A DNA stretch of 64,000 nt from Trissonchulus latispiculum (GCA_030248195.1 JASAND010018212.1:144553-208552); one strand, 5' to 3'; positions 10,427-22,039 are shown, counted from the first letter of the stretch. The notes: generated from the sequence alone by a model not told the origin. Numbers and translations: made by a program.

Positions 10427-11818
10427 TTAAGTTCTTCTTGTGCGCACAAACCGATCTTCCCCGGGGAAATATACCTCTGGTGGAAGGCGGGTTCGAGTGG
10501 ACCGACGAAGGGGCATCCCTCGCACATTGGGTTCTGCAGGGAGAGGTGGTTGGGGTTGTCGGGGCTGTCCGTGCTCATGTGGACCTTGTAGGGGCAATTC
10601 AGGGAAATCCTCGGGCTGTGCCCCTGTAGCCGCGGATGGCAGCTTCAAAGCAGGCAATGACCAATGCGACAGTTGCCTACCATTCCATCTTTGGTTGTTT
10701 TCAAGCAGAAATGTATTGGGACCCACTTTCTTGAGGACCTTTAGTGGCGTTGAAAATGCAGACTGGCCTTTTCGATGTTGAGGAAGGCGATAGCGAACGT
10801 AGTCGCCTACGCTTACATCCTTTACCACTCTATCTTTGAATCCTTGGTTTGCGTCGTCTGCATATTTTCTTTGATAACGGGTGATATTTTCTCGTTTTCC
10901 TGGTAACCTCGGAACTAGCTTTGTTCTGGGATTTCTTCCAAGGAGCATCTCTGCTGGCGTGAGCTCAGAAGCTCTATGCTTCGTAGTTCGGAAGGTGAGT
11001 AGTATTTCTTCTATGGCTTGAAACCACTCCTTTCCTTGTATGCTGGCAGCTAATATCCTTTCTGTTAGGGTACGATTCAGTCTGTCTATAAACCCGTTAG
11101 AAGACGGGTTGTATACTGCCGTCTTTGAATGCTTAATGTCACACGTTCTTAGAAATGACTGGAATTCTTGAGATGTAAATTGTGGGCCATTATCGGTAAC
11201 AATTTCATCTGGTAACCCAAAGCGGCCAAAGATGGGGCGTAGGAAAGTTATGACAGATCTCGACGTTATCCGTTTGCAACTAGCTACCTGAGGCCATTTA
11301 GAGGTATAGTCACTTAACACCAAAAGAAATCGGCCATGAGAGGGTGCTGTGTCATAAGGACCGACGATGTCAATCGCTAATTTCTTCCAAGGCTGCTTTG
11401 GTACAGGAACGGGTTCGATCGGCTTTTTGTGAAGTTTTACTGCTTTGTCGCTTAATTGGCACGGGAGACAACCCTTTACATAGGCCTCAATGTCTTGATT
11501 TGCCGTTGGCCACCAGTAGTGATCTCTTATTCTTTGTTTTGTTTGACTTATTCCAGGGTGAGACTCATGAGCTAGCTCAATCATCCTTTCTGTCAAACTT
11601 CTTGGGACGACGATTCTTTCTTCTCGGAAAATCATTCCTTGCACTTCCGATAGTTCATCTTTGATCAAAAAGTAAGGGCGGTCTGAGCTATTCTTATCCA
11701 AGCGTGGAGGCCATCCTTTTTCCAGAAACACCTTAATTCGTTGAAGTATTGGATCGTTTCGTGTGTTGGCGCGAATTTCTTCCATTGATATTGCAGTTGT
11801 CTCAGGCATGATAATCAT
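10427..11818 (-). pseudogene. integrase region of the Gypsy element
   Basis: A 463-codon open segment carries the retroviral-type integrase. It has an N-terminal HHCC zinc finger (HPGISQTKQRIRDH, then CLPC). The DDE core follows (the IVGPYD region, TDNGPQFTS and the block around NPSSNGF). A C-terminal GPY/F-like module (KKVGPNTFLL) and a Pro/Arg-rich tail end close to the polypurine tract. In the third catalytic block the usual Glu is Asp (GAC, NGFIDRL), which would be expected to impair catalysis. The segment is not an independent gene. It is the 3' part of pol, cut off from RT by breaks upstream. A frame with integrase intact but the rest broken cannot mobilise itself. Confidence 0.85.
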
Positions 11819-13271
11819 TATCTTGCTACCTTCGGAATCATATTCTTCAAAAGTAGACGAATCATCTGGTAATCTCGATAAGTAATCTGCAGGTTGATTT
11901 GTATTAGCTGGTTTATATTCGACATCGTAATCATATTAAGCAATCCTGAATAGCCATCTGGCAATACGGAGTGGTCGTCTACCTTTTTCACTGGAACATT
12001 GTAGTAAAGTAGTCAGAGCCTGATGATCTGTTCTTAGTGTGAATTTTCTACCAAATAGGTATGTGTGCCAACGTTCACAGGACCAAATACAAGCAAGGGC
12101 CTCTTTCTCGCTGATCGAGTATGACTTGCGCGCAAACGAGCCCTTGACGCAAACGCAACAACCAATTCTTGTTTATTTTTGATCTGTGATAAAATCGCTC
12201 CAATGCCTTTGTCAGATGCATCAGTTGTCACGATAGTCGGACATGACGGGTCAAAGGTAGTTAAGATTGGACTGGTAATGATCATATTTTTGAGCTTTTG
12301 GTAGGCTTCTGCACATGTTGTGTCCCATTCAAACTTTGTATCATCTCGTATGATCTGTCGAAGAGGTTCTGCGATTGTCGAGAAGTTTGGAACAAATCGC
12401 AAGCAGAAACCACAAAGTCCCAGAAACCGTCGAAGTTCTTTTTTATCTTTCGGAATCGGAGCATTTTTAATCTTTTCGATATTCTTCCCACTTGGTCGGA
12501 TACCATCTTGTGAAAGAATATGTCCTAGAAAATTGATTGTTTCTTTTCCAAATTCACATTTTTCGTATTGAACACGGGCATTCACATTTTCTAGTCGTTT
12601 TAAAACTTCATGCAAGCGTTCATCATGTTCTGAATTCGTCTTTCCGCTGATCAAAATATCATCTTGATATACAATCATTCCCTTGACTCCAGATAGTATC
12701 GTTTCCATGGCTCTTTGGAAGGCACTGGCAGAAGTTTTTAGTCCCATTGGTAGTTTGCGGTATCGAAACAGACCTTCATGTGTCAGAAATGATGTAAGCG
12801 GACTACTTTCTTCAGCCAACTGTAACTGAAAATAGGCTTTTCTAAGATCAACTTTTGAAAAGTACTTGGCTCCTTCGACCTGGCTGAATGATTCTTCCAC
12901 ACTTGGAAGTGGGTATTTAGTATCCTGGATTATCTTATTTAATTCTCGAAGGTCACAACATAATCTTATATCTCCATTTGGTTTCGGTGCAACCACGAAT
13001 GGATGGACCCAATCACTATGTTCCGTTCTTTCGATGATTCCGTCTTGTTCAAGCTGTTTCAACTCTTTACTTGTCTTTAAGGGCAAAGGGAATTTTTCTG
13101 AGCTTCTTTGCTACTGGTACAGCTTCCGATCTTGACGCTATTTTGTGAACAAAACCTTTGATGGTTCCAATGCTCGTGAAAACAAATTAGGAAATTGCAA
13201 TTTTAACGTATTTTCTGTAACTTGACTGACATACAGATGTTCTCCATCTATGGTAAGTTTAAGGCTTTCAA
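11819..13271 (-). pseudogene. reverse transcriptase and RNase H region of the Gypsy element
   Basis: The longest frame (12034-13086) contains RT with the catalytic YQDD box (MIVYQDDILISG), the upstream VDLRKAYFQ block and the FLGHILSQDGI motif. It ends in the start of RNase H (TTDASDKGIGA). Frame changes lie near 13274 (end of protease), near 13075 (just before RT) and in RNase H around 12100. An in-frame TAA occurs at 11936-11938, between RNase H and integrase. These prevent a continuous Pol product. Spacing between domains is otherwise normal, so the damage is point-like and not deletion of domains. Confidence 0.85.
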
Positions 13272-14456
13272 TCAGATCAATCCCCAGTATGGACTGGCTT
13301 CCATCACAGTGAACAACTTAGCGTTGCATCTTCGATTTCGGTACATGAGATCTAGGTTGATGGAACCAAATACCTGCAGTGGTGTTTTATCAAAGTTGAA
13401 CAACTTAGTAGTAGTAGGATTTAATGGTACACTCTTTAGCTTCTCTTCATAGACTTGTTTAGTAATAATGCTTGCTTGGGCACCAGTGTCTACTGTGAAC
13501 GTGAGTTCTTTCTTACATTTCCAAAAAGCGGAAAATGCAGATAAAGTACATTTTATGCTTTTTGCAGACTGTTTCTTTAATTTCACATTAAGGACATGAA
13601 CAGTGTCTTCGTCTGTTTCAGTATCACTTTCTACGGCTGTACCAATAGTGCGGATTGGACGGCTGAATTGTCTTTGTTGTGAACGACAAACTTTAGCAAA
13701 GTGACCTTTCTTGTGGCAGATGTTACAGGCTTCAAACACGGCAGGGCACTTGTTGTTAACATCGTGTTTTCTGTATCCACACTTATTACAAAGTAAATTG
13801 GCGTTTCCGGCATAATCATTTCCTTTATTTCTGTAATCTATGGAACGGCTGTTCCCTGTTCTGACGACGTTCACGGAATTTCCACTGCCGTCGGGATTGG
13901 ACATTTTCCTGGCTTCCGATTGTGCTCTCTCTATTTGCCTGGCAATGGTTAAAGTTCGTTCCAAAGTTAAATCAGTCTCCATCAATAATCGCTCTCTTAT
14001 TCTTTGAGAACGAGTTTGCCAAACTATGATGTCTCGTAACATATCACTTTCTTGTTGACCATAATCACAATCTGCTAGAAGCCGCCGTAAATCCTGACAC
14101 CACTGATCAGTAGTTTCGTTGGGTAACTGCTTCCGTTGTAGTAAGGTGTACCGAGCGGCAACAATGTTTACCTTTGGGGCGAAATGTTCGGACACCGGTA
14201 AAATGACATCAGCTAAAGTCAGAGCGTTCTGACCCTCATGCAAAACTGGGGCGGGTTTTAGCGATTTGACTATTCTTTGACCTTCAATCCCTAAGCAATG
14301 ATTAAAAATTGCTATCTTTCGGCTTTCTTGAAAGTTATCAGCTGTAGCACCAATGGCTTCCAAATAGTTATGAAAAACGTCAATCCAATCATTCCAGGGA
14401 ATGGTTGGCGTTCCGGGCGAATCTAGGAAGGCGGGCGGTGCCGCAATATGATCCAT
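13272..14456 (-). pseudogene. Gag-protease region of the Gypsy element
   Basis: A 394-codon frame opens at the ATG at 14456, about 33 bp after the primer site. The first ~190 residues are Gag capsid-like and rich in Arg and Gln. Two zinc knuckles follow: a CX2CX4HX5C form (CNKCGYRKH...C) and a CX2CX4HX4C form (CNICHKKGHFAKVC). The retropepsin motif VDTGAQAS lies near residue 320. The frame is lost at the end of the protease, where one base appears extra or two missing. Two knuckles are a feature of the Mag lineage. Confidence 0.88.
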
Positions 14457-14471
14457 TGGATAGATAGAAAT

Positions 14472-14489
14472 TAATGTCTCTCGTCGCCA
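14472..14489 (-). promoter_or_regulatory. primer-binding site, tRNA-Ser-like
   Basis: Two bases inside the 5' LTR the minus strand reads TGGCGACGAGAGAC. Its complement ends in CTCGTCGCCA, which is the 3' end I recall for animal tRNA-Ser(GCT). TGG at the start pairs with the CCA end, as expected for minus-strand priming. Confidence 0.65.
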
Positions 14490-14491
14490 GA

Positions 14492-14619
14492 TTTAGAATA
14501 TTTAGTGCTATGTCAAACACTTTATTCAAAAACTCCACAATACGTTGCTCTAACGTGTGAGCACTCAACTCTACAAAGTTTCAATCATTTTGTGCTTTTT
14601 ATATTTCCCAAATACTACA
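14492..14619 (-). repeat. 5' LTR of the Gypsy element
   Basis: 128 bp, the mate of 10282-10409. Differences seen are one near the outer LTR end, one in GTTG(C/T)TCTAACG, and one in TTTCA(A/G)TCATT. Confidence 0.93.
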
Positions 14620-14624
14620 CTTAA

Positions 14625-16040
14625 CACAGGAGGATCGTAGGAACTAAGTCAACTAATCATGCTTGTCTTCTAGATGGCTGCACTTCTTAGAATGACTGAG
14701 TTTTAAAACAATTTGTATGTTATAATTTAGCTGTGGTGCGAACCAAAACATATTGGTGGTTATCGCTAAGCCACCCATCCACGCTTGGCCTAAGTTGATT
14801 GGACTAGAGCTAAAGTAAGCCAAGTAAGTCTAAAAACGTAGAACAGTATAGGTGTTCTGTAGGCGAGGGAACGGGTTGTAAGAGCCACAACAACCAATCA
14901 GGCTTGGCTTAGATGAGTCCACTTGGTCCAACACTGCTACTTCCGCTTCCCAATTTCACTGGACTCATTTTAGATCAAGCCTACTCGTATTAAACCAAGC
15001 ATGATTAGTTGGCTTGGCTTAGACGCCTCTCTCAGCTTCACCACACTAACGTATATCAATGATGTTGCTTCCACTTCTACCTTACGTTTACCGATGGCGT
15101 TTGGCAATATTTTAAGATGCAATAATTCCAAGGGAAACTAGTCTTGGTTGGCTTGGTTTTGAAGTTACCACCGAGATGCAGGAAAAGAACAATTGTTTAA
15201 AACTGTGCCTGCTTTAAACCAGTCATAACTGGTTGACTTGGTTTAGAGGTTCTGACTTTGTCGCTAAACAGTTACATTTGCATGAACACTCTTCTTTTAA
15301 GCCAGACTCCAATTAGTTGACTTAGCTGTCACTAGTGTGTACTCTAAACTGTACTGTAAATCTTCGAATGTTTTTCTTTAAGGTCATGCTCCCCTTACTT
15401 GCAGATATAGTTACAGAAAGGGCAATTATTGCCCGATTTTATTGAAATTTTTAGCAAACACACGGAAATGGTAATACACATCCTGTAAAAACGCCAGCTT
15501 CATAACATTCATGTACAGTGAGAAACAAAAATTTGAAGTTTTAAAACTATATATAACTAATTATGTCCAGCGACTATAATCATTTTAAAGCTTACTATGT
15601 GCTTTAGAACTTTGCTTTTAGACATAAGTCTCTAGCTGTTATCGTTTTAGAGCAGTGAATTTTTGCTCGAAATTGGTTATTTTTAACACGATCTTGCTGA
15701 AAATAAGTTTTGTCGTTTTCGAGCCATTGTACACTACTGTCATGCTTATACTCAAATTAAAGAGCTTCAAAGGAGGCACAAATTTGGTTAATTAGAGCCA
15801 TATACACTGAATGAGACCTAAGTTCTGGTCGATTGTGTGTCGTTTTTCCCACAGAAGGGGTACCGCTGACATCTCTAATCTATTTTAATTGACACTTTGG
15901 TAGGGGCAAACAGGTCACTTTAACTGACTTATATACTCTAATGTGATCAACTTTACAGTTTAAGGTTTAAATTAAAATCAAATTTAATCGCAGTTTCAAA
16001 TCTAACTCGTAGCTTTTGTGCAGTTAGTTGTATGCCTCAA
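14625..16040. repeat. non-genic spacer with GGCTTGGCTTAGA repeats
   Basis: No gene seen. Between about 14750 and 15330 imperfect copies of a GGCTTGGCTTAGA-type motif occur on both strands. One inverted pair is at 14907-14921 and 14962-14990 (GGCTTGGCTTAGATG and a GGACTCATTTTAGATCAAGCC block). They may be remains of a foldback element. The rest is AT-rich and featureless. Confidence 0.4.
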
Positions 16041-16554
16041 TAAAATGTTCAATTATACCATGTATCGTCAAAAAGCTGAGAAATCAAATAAATGAGAAAG
16101 AAAAATAGCTATATCCAAATATAGAAATCTAGTGTGAAATCTGTTTTTGATTGTTTTGAAAAGTGGAAATGCCAGACGAAGCGATATTCCTCTATCTGTC
16201 TGTCTGTCTGTCACAAGGTCTACTAAGTGCATGTTAATGATGGCCTGGAGAATGTTAAAAGCAATTTTTTGACAGGTTAATTTCAAACTGCTGAAAATCA
16301 AAATCACTTATCCAAATTGCTGGATTTGATTACCAATGCGTTTGCTCTTACCAAGTTTAACTTGAATACTATTTTCGGTTTTAAGGGTTTGCACACTATA
16401 TTTGGATTAATTTATTTTCTAAAAGCGGATATCAACAAAAATTAATTGTGCCTTTGTCTTTGATGTTAGTTTTAGATTTGCCTTCCTTAATTCCTATTTT
16501 CTTTCAGCAGTAGGAATGTTATGGAGCATCGCAGCAACATACACCCTCCCCCCC
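16041..16554. repeat. channel-array upstream block, copy U1
   Basis: This block is homologous to 22160-22785 and 23320-23930. The shared order is a GAGAAAGAAA...TAGCTAT start, a TCTG/CCTG microsatellite (TCTGTCTGTCTGTCTGTC here at 16197-16214), a GTTAAAAGCAATTT box, and a tail with TTTCAGCAGTAGGAATG before a run of C. It marks the start of the duplicated unit carrying the truncated channel gene. Confidence 0.7.
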
Positions 16555-16886
16555 TCAGGCATAGCTTGTCGTTTCCAAAGCTACCTCTTGACTTTAAGCA
16601 CTCAGAAAGTATATGCAGTCCTTGCTGAATCTTCATTTTGATGAATTATGGTTGCCTGCTGGTTACTGTAATAGCCTGCCTGGTATGTTGAGCTTGGTTC
16701 CATAGAGCTTGTTGTGTTTGAGCTGCAGATTGCTTGGGCTCTGCTTCAAGTGGCAAAGGTTTTGAAAAGATTGCTGAAGAGCTAATTTTCGACAATAATT
16801 GACAGCTGTGAAGAAACAGTTTGTCAGCATCAGTTGTAATCGTTGCACTTCAATAACTCCTTTTTCCATCATACACCATCTGAGTC
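16555..16886 (+). promoter_or_regulatory. proximal upstream region of channel copy 3
   Basis: This stretch is nearly identical to 23955-24281 upstream of copy 4. The last part (16819-16859, GTTTGTCAGCATCAGTTG through CAATAACTC) is also conserved before the third unit at 34956-34996. It sits 25-40 bp from the ATG in all three, as expected for a 5'UTR or core promoter. The TCAGCATCAGT stretch could act as an initiator. Function is inferred only from conservation and position. Confidence 0.45.
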
Positions 16887-18224
16887 ATGGCAAGAAGTAT
16901 AGAATTAACCCAGCGACAATTGCTGCAGAGATATGTGGAACGCTCCACGTTACACGGGATCAGTGAACTGATTACTCCGGAGGTTGGTTGGGCGAGACCA
17001 ATCTGGATAATGTTTTTGCTAGCCTCATTAGTTTTGATGGGATTCATGTTGAAGGAAGACATACAAAGGTTTGCAGGAGAACAGACAGCCTATCGTTTGT
17101 CAATCGAAGAAATATCTGAGTTTCCAGCACTGTCGCTCTGCCAGAACATACAGGAGTTTAGTTTTCGCGAGGAGGTGGTTGCTGAATACAACTTCACGTG
17201 CATCGAACAACTGATCATCAGCTCCAAACTCTTGTCAGGTGACATGCCAAAGAAGTCCTGCTTTTCCAACTTCAAGCAATACGACTTTGACTACTCTGTG
17301 GCATATACAAAGGACGATCTAGTTTTTCGATATATTGAGACGCATGATGATTACTGGAGTTTTTGGACAACCAACCTGACCTATCTTGCACAGCAGGTTG
17401 GATTTGACATTCAACAGTTAGAGCAGATTTCATTCAAGAACATAAATGTCAGTGATTCCTCTGTTTTTCGAAATATGCCACCTACAACTAAAGATCGGAG
17501 ACTGCTAGATGATTGCAGCCAGTTTGTTCAACAGAAAGGATCAGCGGCGGACTGTGAATATCAACGGCTTAGTATTGAATTCCTCGAAGGCAGTACTGAA
17601 AACATACTGCTAAAGAAGATACAAAGGTATATTGAAAATCACAAAAACTTGGTTACTGTGCTTAATTCCAGCTTTGTGGTTATCTCACACAGAAGGCCTG
17701 TAACCGTAGAATCACATATCGTATATGGAAAAGAAAAAAGCTTTTATTGCAACCGAGTTACTTATACTCCTACTAAAAATCTACCATTTGAAATAGAAGT
17801 GGAACCGCGAAACATAAAGGATCCAGTCATGTTAGGATTTCCTAGTCAAAGTGATAGATATATACAACACCTAAAGTTTGGCTTTTACTACAGCATTCTC
17901 TTATTTACTCCACAGCAATATACTGCGTTGGCCATGCCGGATAAACCATGTCATCAGAATTGGACCTACGATTTCTTGCCTGACCAGTGTAATCACAGAT
18001 GTGAACTGAAGCATCGTGAATGCTTACATAATTGCACAACATGCTCTGTTGGAAAGAAATGCTTGTGGCAAACTGTTTGCGACTTTAGAATAAAGCACAA
18101 ATCCTCAAGTAGAAGCAAGCAGGATGAGTGTGCGCAAAAGCTACGACCATCTACTGCAACAAGCGTAAACTTCACACAAGCTACAAATCAGCTCAAACTG
18201 TGCAGTACACTTGGAAACAACTAA
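16887..18224 (+). pseudogene. DEG/ENaC channel, copy 3, lacks TM2
   Basis: The open frame runs 445 codons from ATG. It has the His-Gly motif (TLHGISELI), TM1 (WARPIWIMFLLASLVLMGF) and most of the cysteine-rich extracellular domain up to QKLRP. There it leaves homology. The last 24 codons (STATSVNFTQ onward) come from sequence that in copy 4 lies beyond the gene. Relative to copy 4, 837 bp (25534-26370 there) are missing, with a 2-bp AT microhomology at the joint. The deletion removes the last extracellular cysteines, TM2, the G-A-S filter and the FDNLMV tail. The product could not form a normal pore. It is either a pseudogene or, less likely, a one-pass protein. Confidence 0.85.
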
Positions 18225-19625
18225 CGAATTCGAAACATGTGTTTGCTTATGCAAAAAGTTTCACATGGCGGCAGAGATTTGTGAGCTGGAGTGTGCAATA
18301 GCACCATGTGACAAACATTTGTATAAATTCACGTACTTCAATGTTTCCACTGCGTTTTCATATTCAAACCATAAACCAAGACCGTGACTCAACAAGCGGA
18401 AGTTGTATGCAAAATGGTTGTTGGAAGGTAGGGAGCTTAACTTTTCTAAAAGTATTGTGCCGGCTATGCAGTGAAAGAGAGTATTTTGAGTTTATGTAGC
18501 TAGAATTTGTGACAATTTTTGGAGATTGTTTTGGACCTGCTTTCACTTAGAAAATGTGTTCAGCTGTGAATTTGCCTTGATGGCCATGCAGTATAGGTCG
18601 GTTGCCGGTCGGCTAAACAGTAAAGAGTCGGTTACCAGCAGGAAGAAACTTGAAGAGGGTCTTGTTGGTGTGAGATCAGGAGTCTAACCGCCTGCTACAG
18701 ATTATTGTTGCTCATTTGTCATGTCAAGTCCGGATTGTTGTTCGCGAAAAAAATTGAGTTATTTGAAAGACGCAAAAGTACAGTTTAAATGTCCCTGTAG
18801 ATACAATACTGTTAGCTGCATATATATTATATGAGTAAGCATGGAGAAAGGCAGAGTCTAGATGCTAGTCTAGTCTCATCCGTAGCCGGAACTTTTAGGT
18901 TGTTAAGATGTAAGTATATACTATGAAATATTTTATTAACAGTAGCTTATAAATTAACCCTTTTTAATTATTTGCTCACAATCTCTTTTCTGTGACATCA
19001 TGCCATATATATATATACCTCCTTTGAACTAGTACGTTTGATAGAATATAAACTAATTTGCATAATATCCACATTTCATTACATCCACTTTTTGTTATGT
19101 GACTTCCAAAGCGAAGAAAGAAAAGTGCTACAACGCATACTAAAACCGGCTTCCGAAACCCCCACACATATTCATCACATGAGAACTTGGCTCCAGCAAA
19201 ATTTTAGATGCGGTGCAGAACTAAATACACGGAGAATAATGTATAATAGCCGGCTACACTGAGGCGTAGCCGGAAAAATTAAAGACAGTCGGCACGTGGA
19301 TTAACCGAGTCTTCTTTCTCGCCTTTGAAACGGATTTTTGTTAGCTTAACGTGCATAGAAACTACTTTAACGCAATTTTCTCTGAAACGATAAATATTCT
19401 GTTAGAAAACAATAACTAATAAAAGATAATAATAAATGTACCAAAATTCCTCAGCTTTCTTGGAAAGATTACCTCTGAACACATTGTACCTGTGGAAATG
19501 CAAATTGCAACTGAGTAGAGGATTGAAGAAAAGTTAAAATGATTATGGATCAGTTTTCTTTACCAGTCCCATGCTAACACGTTATACTATTTACTGCGAG
19601 GCTCTGCACTCATAAACATACGCAG
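18225..19625. other. 3' flank of channel copy 3 with ~880-bp indel
   Basis: 18225-18390 and 19268-19615 align with 26625-26800 and 26800-27055 downstream of copy 4. The ~880 bp in between (18391-19267) has no counterpart there, so it was inserted here or lost there. Its edges show no clear inverted repeats. GTAGCCGG occurs twice near its right half. No gene is seen inside. Confidence 0.55.
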
Positions 19626-20614
19626 ATGTTTCTAATTGCAGTGGTTTTGCAAACCGCTCCTGCTTCTAGGGAAAATAGGATTCATTTATTGAAATTCTAT
19701 CCAAAGTCTGCAACTGTATGTCGTGGAAAAAAGAGGCAAACTTCTGTAGTCAAGGTCGCGATTTTTGTTAACCTTAATGCTGATTTCATAGTCACGTACG
19801 CAGGTGTGCACGCGCCGTCGTGCGACTGCAAACGACAATACACTTCGACGCACATCGACGTGTGAATGAGTTGTTACAAAAGGCGATGTCGAGACGACAC
19901 ATGTCAGCACCCATCGATGAGCGTAAACTCTTTCACTGGTAGGATAGCATGGCACTGGAGCGAATTGTTACTTTTGAAGCACCTACGCTCCAGCGAGCAC
20001 CCTTGTGCGTTGACTGGACTGAAATCAGCATGTCGAGATATAACGTACTGATAGAGCCCAAAGACTGCTCAATGAACTATTAAAAGCAAAGGATACTGAC
20101 AATCTGAAATACTCAAATTTTGTTTACTATTTAGCCTTAATACAACAAGCAGATTGTAATCCGTATAAAACCTTGTCAATCATAAGAAGTAATTGGATTC
20201 TAGCAATGCCTTGAAAGTAATGGAAAGCAGTCGCCTTGCAGGTGCCGCAACATTATTTTGCAGGGTGGTGGTTACTCTTCCTGGCAGCATGTATTAGTCG
20301 ACGTATGTAGGTTTCCAGTATACATGCAATCTCAGGGGCAACATTAGCCAGATTTATAAGAATATGGTATTAATATAGAAAATTTTGTGGAACTATGGGT
20401 AGATTAGTCTAATACGGATTGCAAAAATAGACGAGCCTGAAATCAATAAGCTTACTCAGCATCGGAACGACTGGCTGGTTCTTAAGCTATACATAGTTTT
20501 GTCGTTTGCCGATTCAAATAAACAGAATGTTAATATACACAGACAGTTCTAAAGAAAGCTTGAAAGACAATTAACAATTTTGTCTTCTCACGAAGACCCA
20601 GTAATACAAACAAG
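19626..20614. repeat. spacer block shared with 32.46-32.96 kb and 34.65-34.8 kb
   Basis: 19635-20390 aligns with 32470-32960 and 20445-20614 with 34665-34800. These are the stretches downstream of channel copy 3 and upstream of copy 5. No coding region is recognised. The block shows that the third unit belongs to the same tandem array. Confidence 0.65.
19779..20029. mobile_element. 251-bp segment with GCTGATTTCA inverted ends
   Basis: The segment starts GCTGATTTCA and ends TGAAATCAGC, a perfect 10-bp inverted pair. It is missing from the paralogous spacer at 32618-32625. The interior is locally GC-rich (CGCGCCGTCGTGCG). No clear target duplication could be defined, so deletion from the paralog is also possible. 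Confidence 0.4.
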
Positions 20615-21012
20615 TTAAGGGGGAGGCTACGAATTTCACTAAAAGTTCGATGTTGGAAAAGCTAGCTAGTCTTTTGCCACAATAGTATTAAGTTTAGTTT
20701 AAAGTGACTCCTCGCCCTGATCGCTATGCGCAAGGTACGGTACCCCAATTTTCCAGAAATAGTTCTGACATATAGTGCTTTGATATCATGGAAAATAATC
20801 TCTAGACCATTGTATTCTTTTCTGTGCGATACAATAAGAGTGCGAAAAATTGAGTGTTGTAGGTCTATACGGGTGGAGGTTAACTTTGGTGTCCTGCCAA
20901 AACAGGGTAGGTGAGATATATTGGTGCCCACCCTTAACTTTTTTTACTTTGATATGTTGGCTAACGTTGGGGGAAAGTACGATGTCGTGCTAACCCGTTC
21001 GTAGCCCCTTAA
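20615..21012. mobile_element. piggyBac-like MITE with TTAA duplication
   Basis: A 390-bp insert (20619-21008) is flanked by TTAA on both sides. Its ends are an imperfect inverted pair: GGGGGAGGCTACGAA against GGGGCTACGAA. The paralogous spacer near 34810 lacks the insert and has one TTAT at the site. TTAA target choice is the hallmark of the piggyBac superfamily. No transposase is encoded. Confidence 0.7.
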
Positions 21013-21289
21013 TTCATAGTAGTCCATGACTACATCCAGCTCTTCCTTTTCACAAAAACTAAAGTGTTAGCCTTGCTAAGTAAAAGCAATTAGAAATTAG
21101 ATCGTGCTGGGGCAGTTCCGTTCCTATAAACTTGGTGAAGTTGACACCAGTTTCAGCTAGTTCTTTACATTTGTGTTTGAGAATTTGTGACTGTGTTTTG
21201 ACTTTCAAGTTAAGTTTGGAGCTTCATGACTTAAATTTATAATTCAGTTGCTATTGTTGTGCAGTTGAATATTGACAACACTAACAGTG

Positions 21290-21931
21290 GATTGCACCAA
21301 ACAGGATTAGCTCTGTGTTAAGTTAACCTCAAGGTTAACACGGTGTTAACTTGTTAACTCTCAACTAATCCGTTGCACTAAATAAGGGTAAGTTAACCTC
21401 GAGGTTAACTCCGAGCTAACTTAGTCTTCAGCATGCAAAATTTAACTCTGATTGTCAGCAGAATTAGCTGAGGACTAACTCAATTTCTGACATTTCTGCC
21501 TTCATTTATCAGAAAATTTCGGTATGGATTGTTCAATCAGACATTTAAGAATACTTCAGTTTTTTTTGGAAAAGATTTCCGCACTATTGTTTCATATGTG
21601 ACATTTGCGATTTGATCCTATACTTAAATGATAACCTCGAGCTCAGAGTTAAGGGGAAGAAAGACTTAGTTCGGAGTTAACCTCAAGGTTAAAGTAGTCT
21701 TCAGCTAACGTTGACAGATGATGATTGGATACTTTGATTGAGAAAACGAATTTGATTGGCTAACTCTAACCCTGAGCTGAAGCTTAGAGTTTGTTATTCT
21801 TGACAAAAACTAAGTTGGTGCAACAGACTAAAGTTTAGCACTCAGCTGAAGCTTAGCTGCAGAATAGTTAGCACCGAGTTAACTCGGTGTTAAGTTAACA
21901 CCGAGCTAACTTAGCCCGATTTGGTGCAATC
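21290..21931. mobile_element. 642-bp element rich in GTTAAC palindromes
   Basis: The ends are inverted (GATTGCACCAAA at 21290, TTTGGTGCAATC ending at 21931). Both subterminal regions are filled with palindromic blocks such as GTTAACCTCGAGGTTAAC (21392-21409) and TTAACACGGTGTTAA, plus CTTAGTCTTCAGC-type repeats. There is no coding frame. I did not find a target duplication, so the superfamily is unclear. Confidence 0.65.
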
Positions 21932-22039
21932 GGGCGCAAGACATACAATTGCTGGATGTGGTTTGGGAGGAAATTGGAGCCAGTTTCCAAAACTGTGAAG
22001 AATTAATATGAAACCCGTTTGAGCTGAGTTTGCCTGTCT

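Larger units (their letters stand above)
10277..14624 (-). mobile_element. Ty3/Gypsy LTR retrotransposon, Mag-like, defective
   Basis: A complete but broken LTR retrotransposon lies on the minus strand. Two 128-bp LTRs are flanked by an identical 5-bp target duplication, CTTAA (10277-10281 and 14620-14624). In element orientation the LTR starts TGTAGTATTTGGG and ends ATTCTATA or ATTCTAAA. A primer-binding site beginning TGG follows the 5' LTR after two bases, and a purine tract precedes the 3' LTR. Gene order is gag - protease - RT - RNase H - integrase, which defines Ty3/Gypsy. Very short LTRs, two CCHC knuckles and a tRNA-Ser-like primer site fit the Mag lineage. The LTRs differ at only about three positions, yet the coding region has several frameshifts and at least one internal stop. 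Confidence 0.95.

Noticed and set aside
19686..20051. Two overlapping frames of 60-90 codons with several Cys and Arg.
   Set aside because: They fall across the GC-rich 251-bp inverted-end segment, change frame at its borders, and have no domain pattern.
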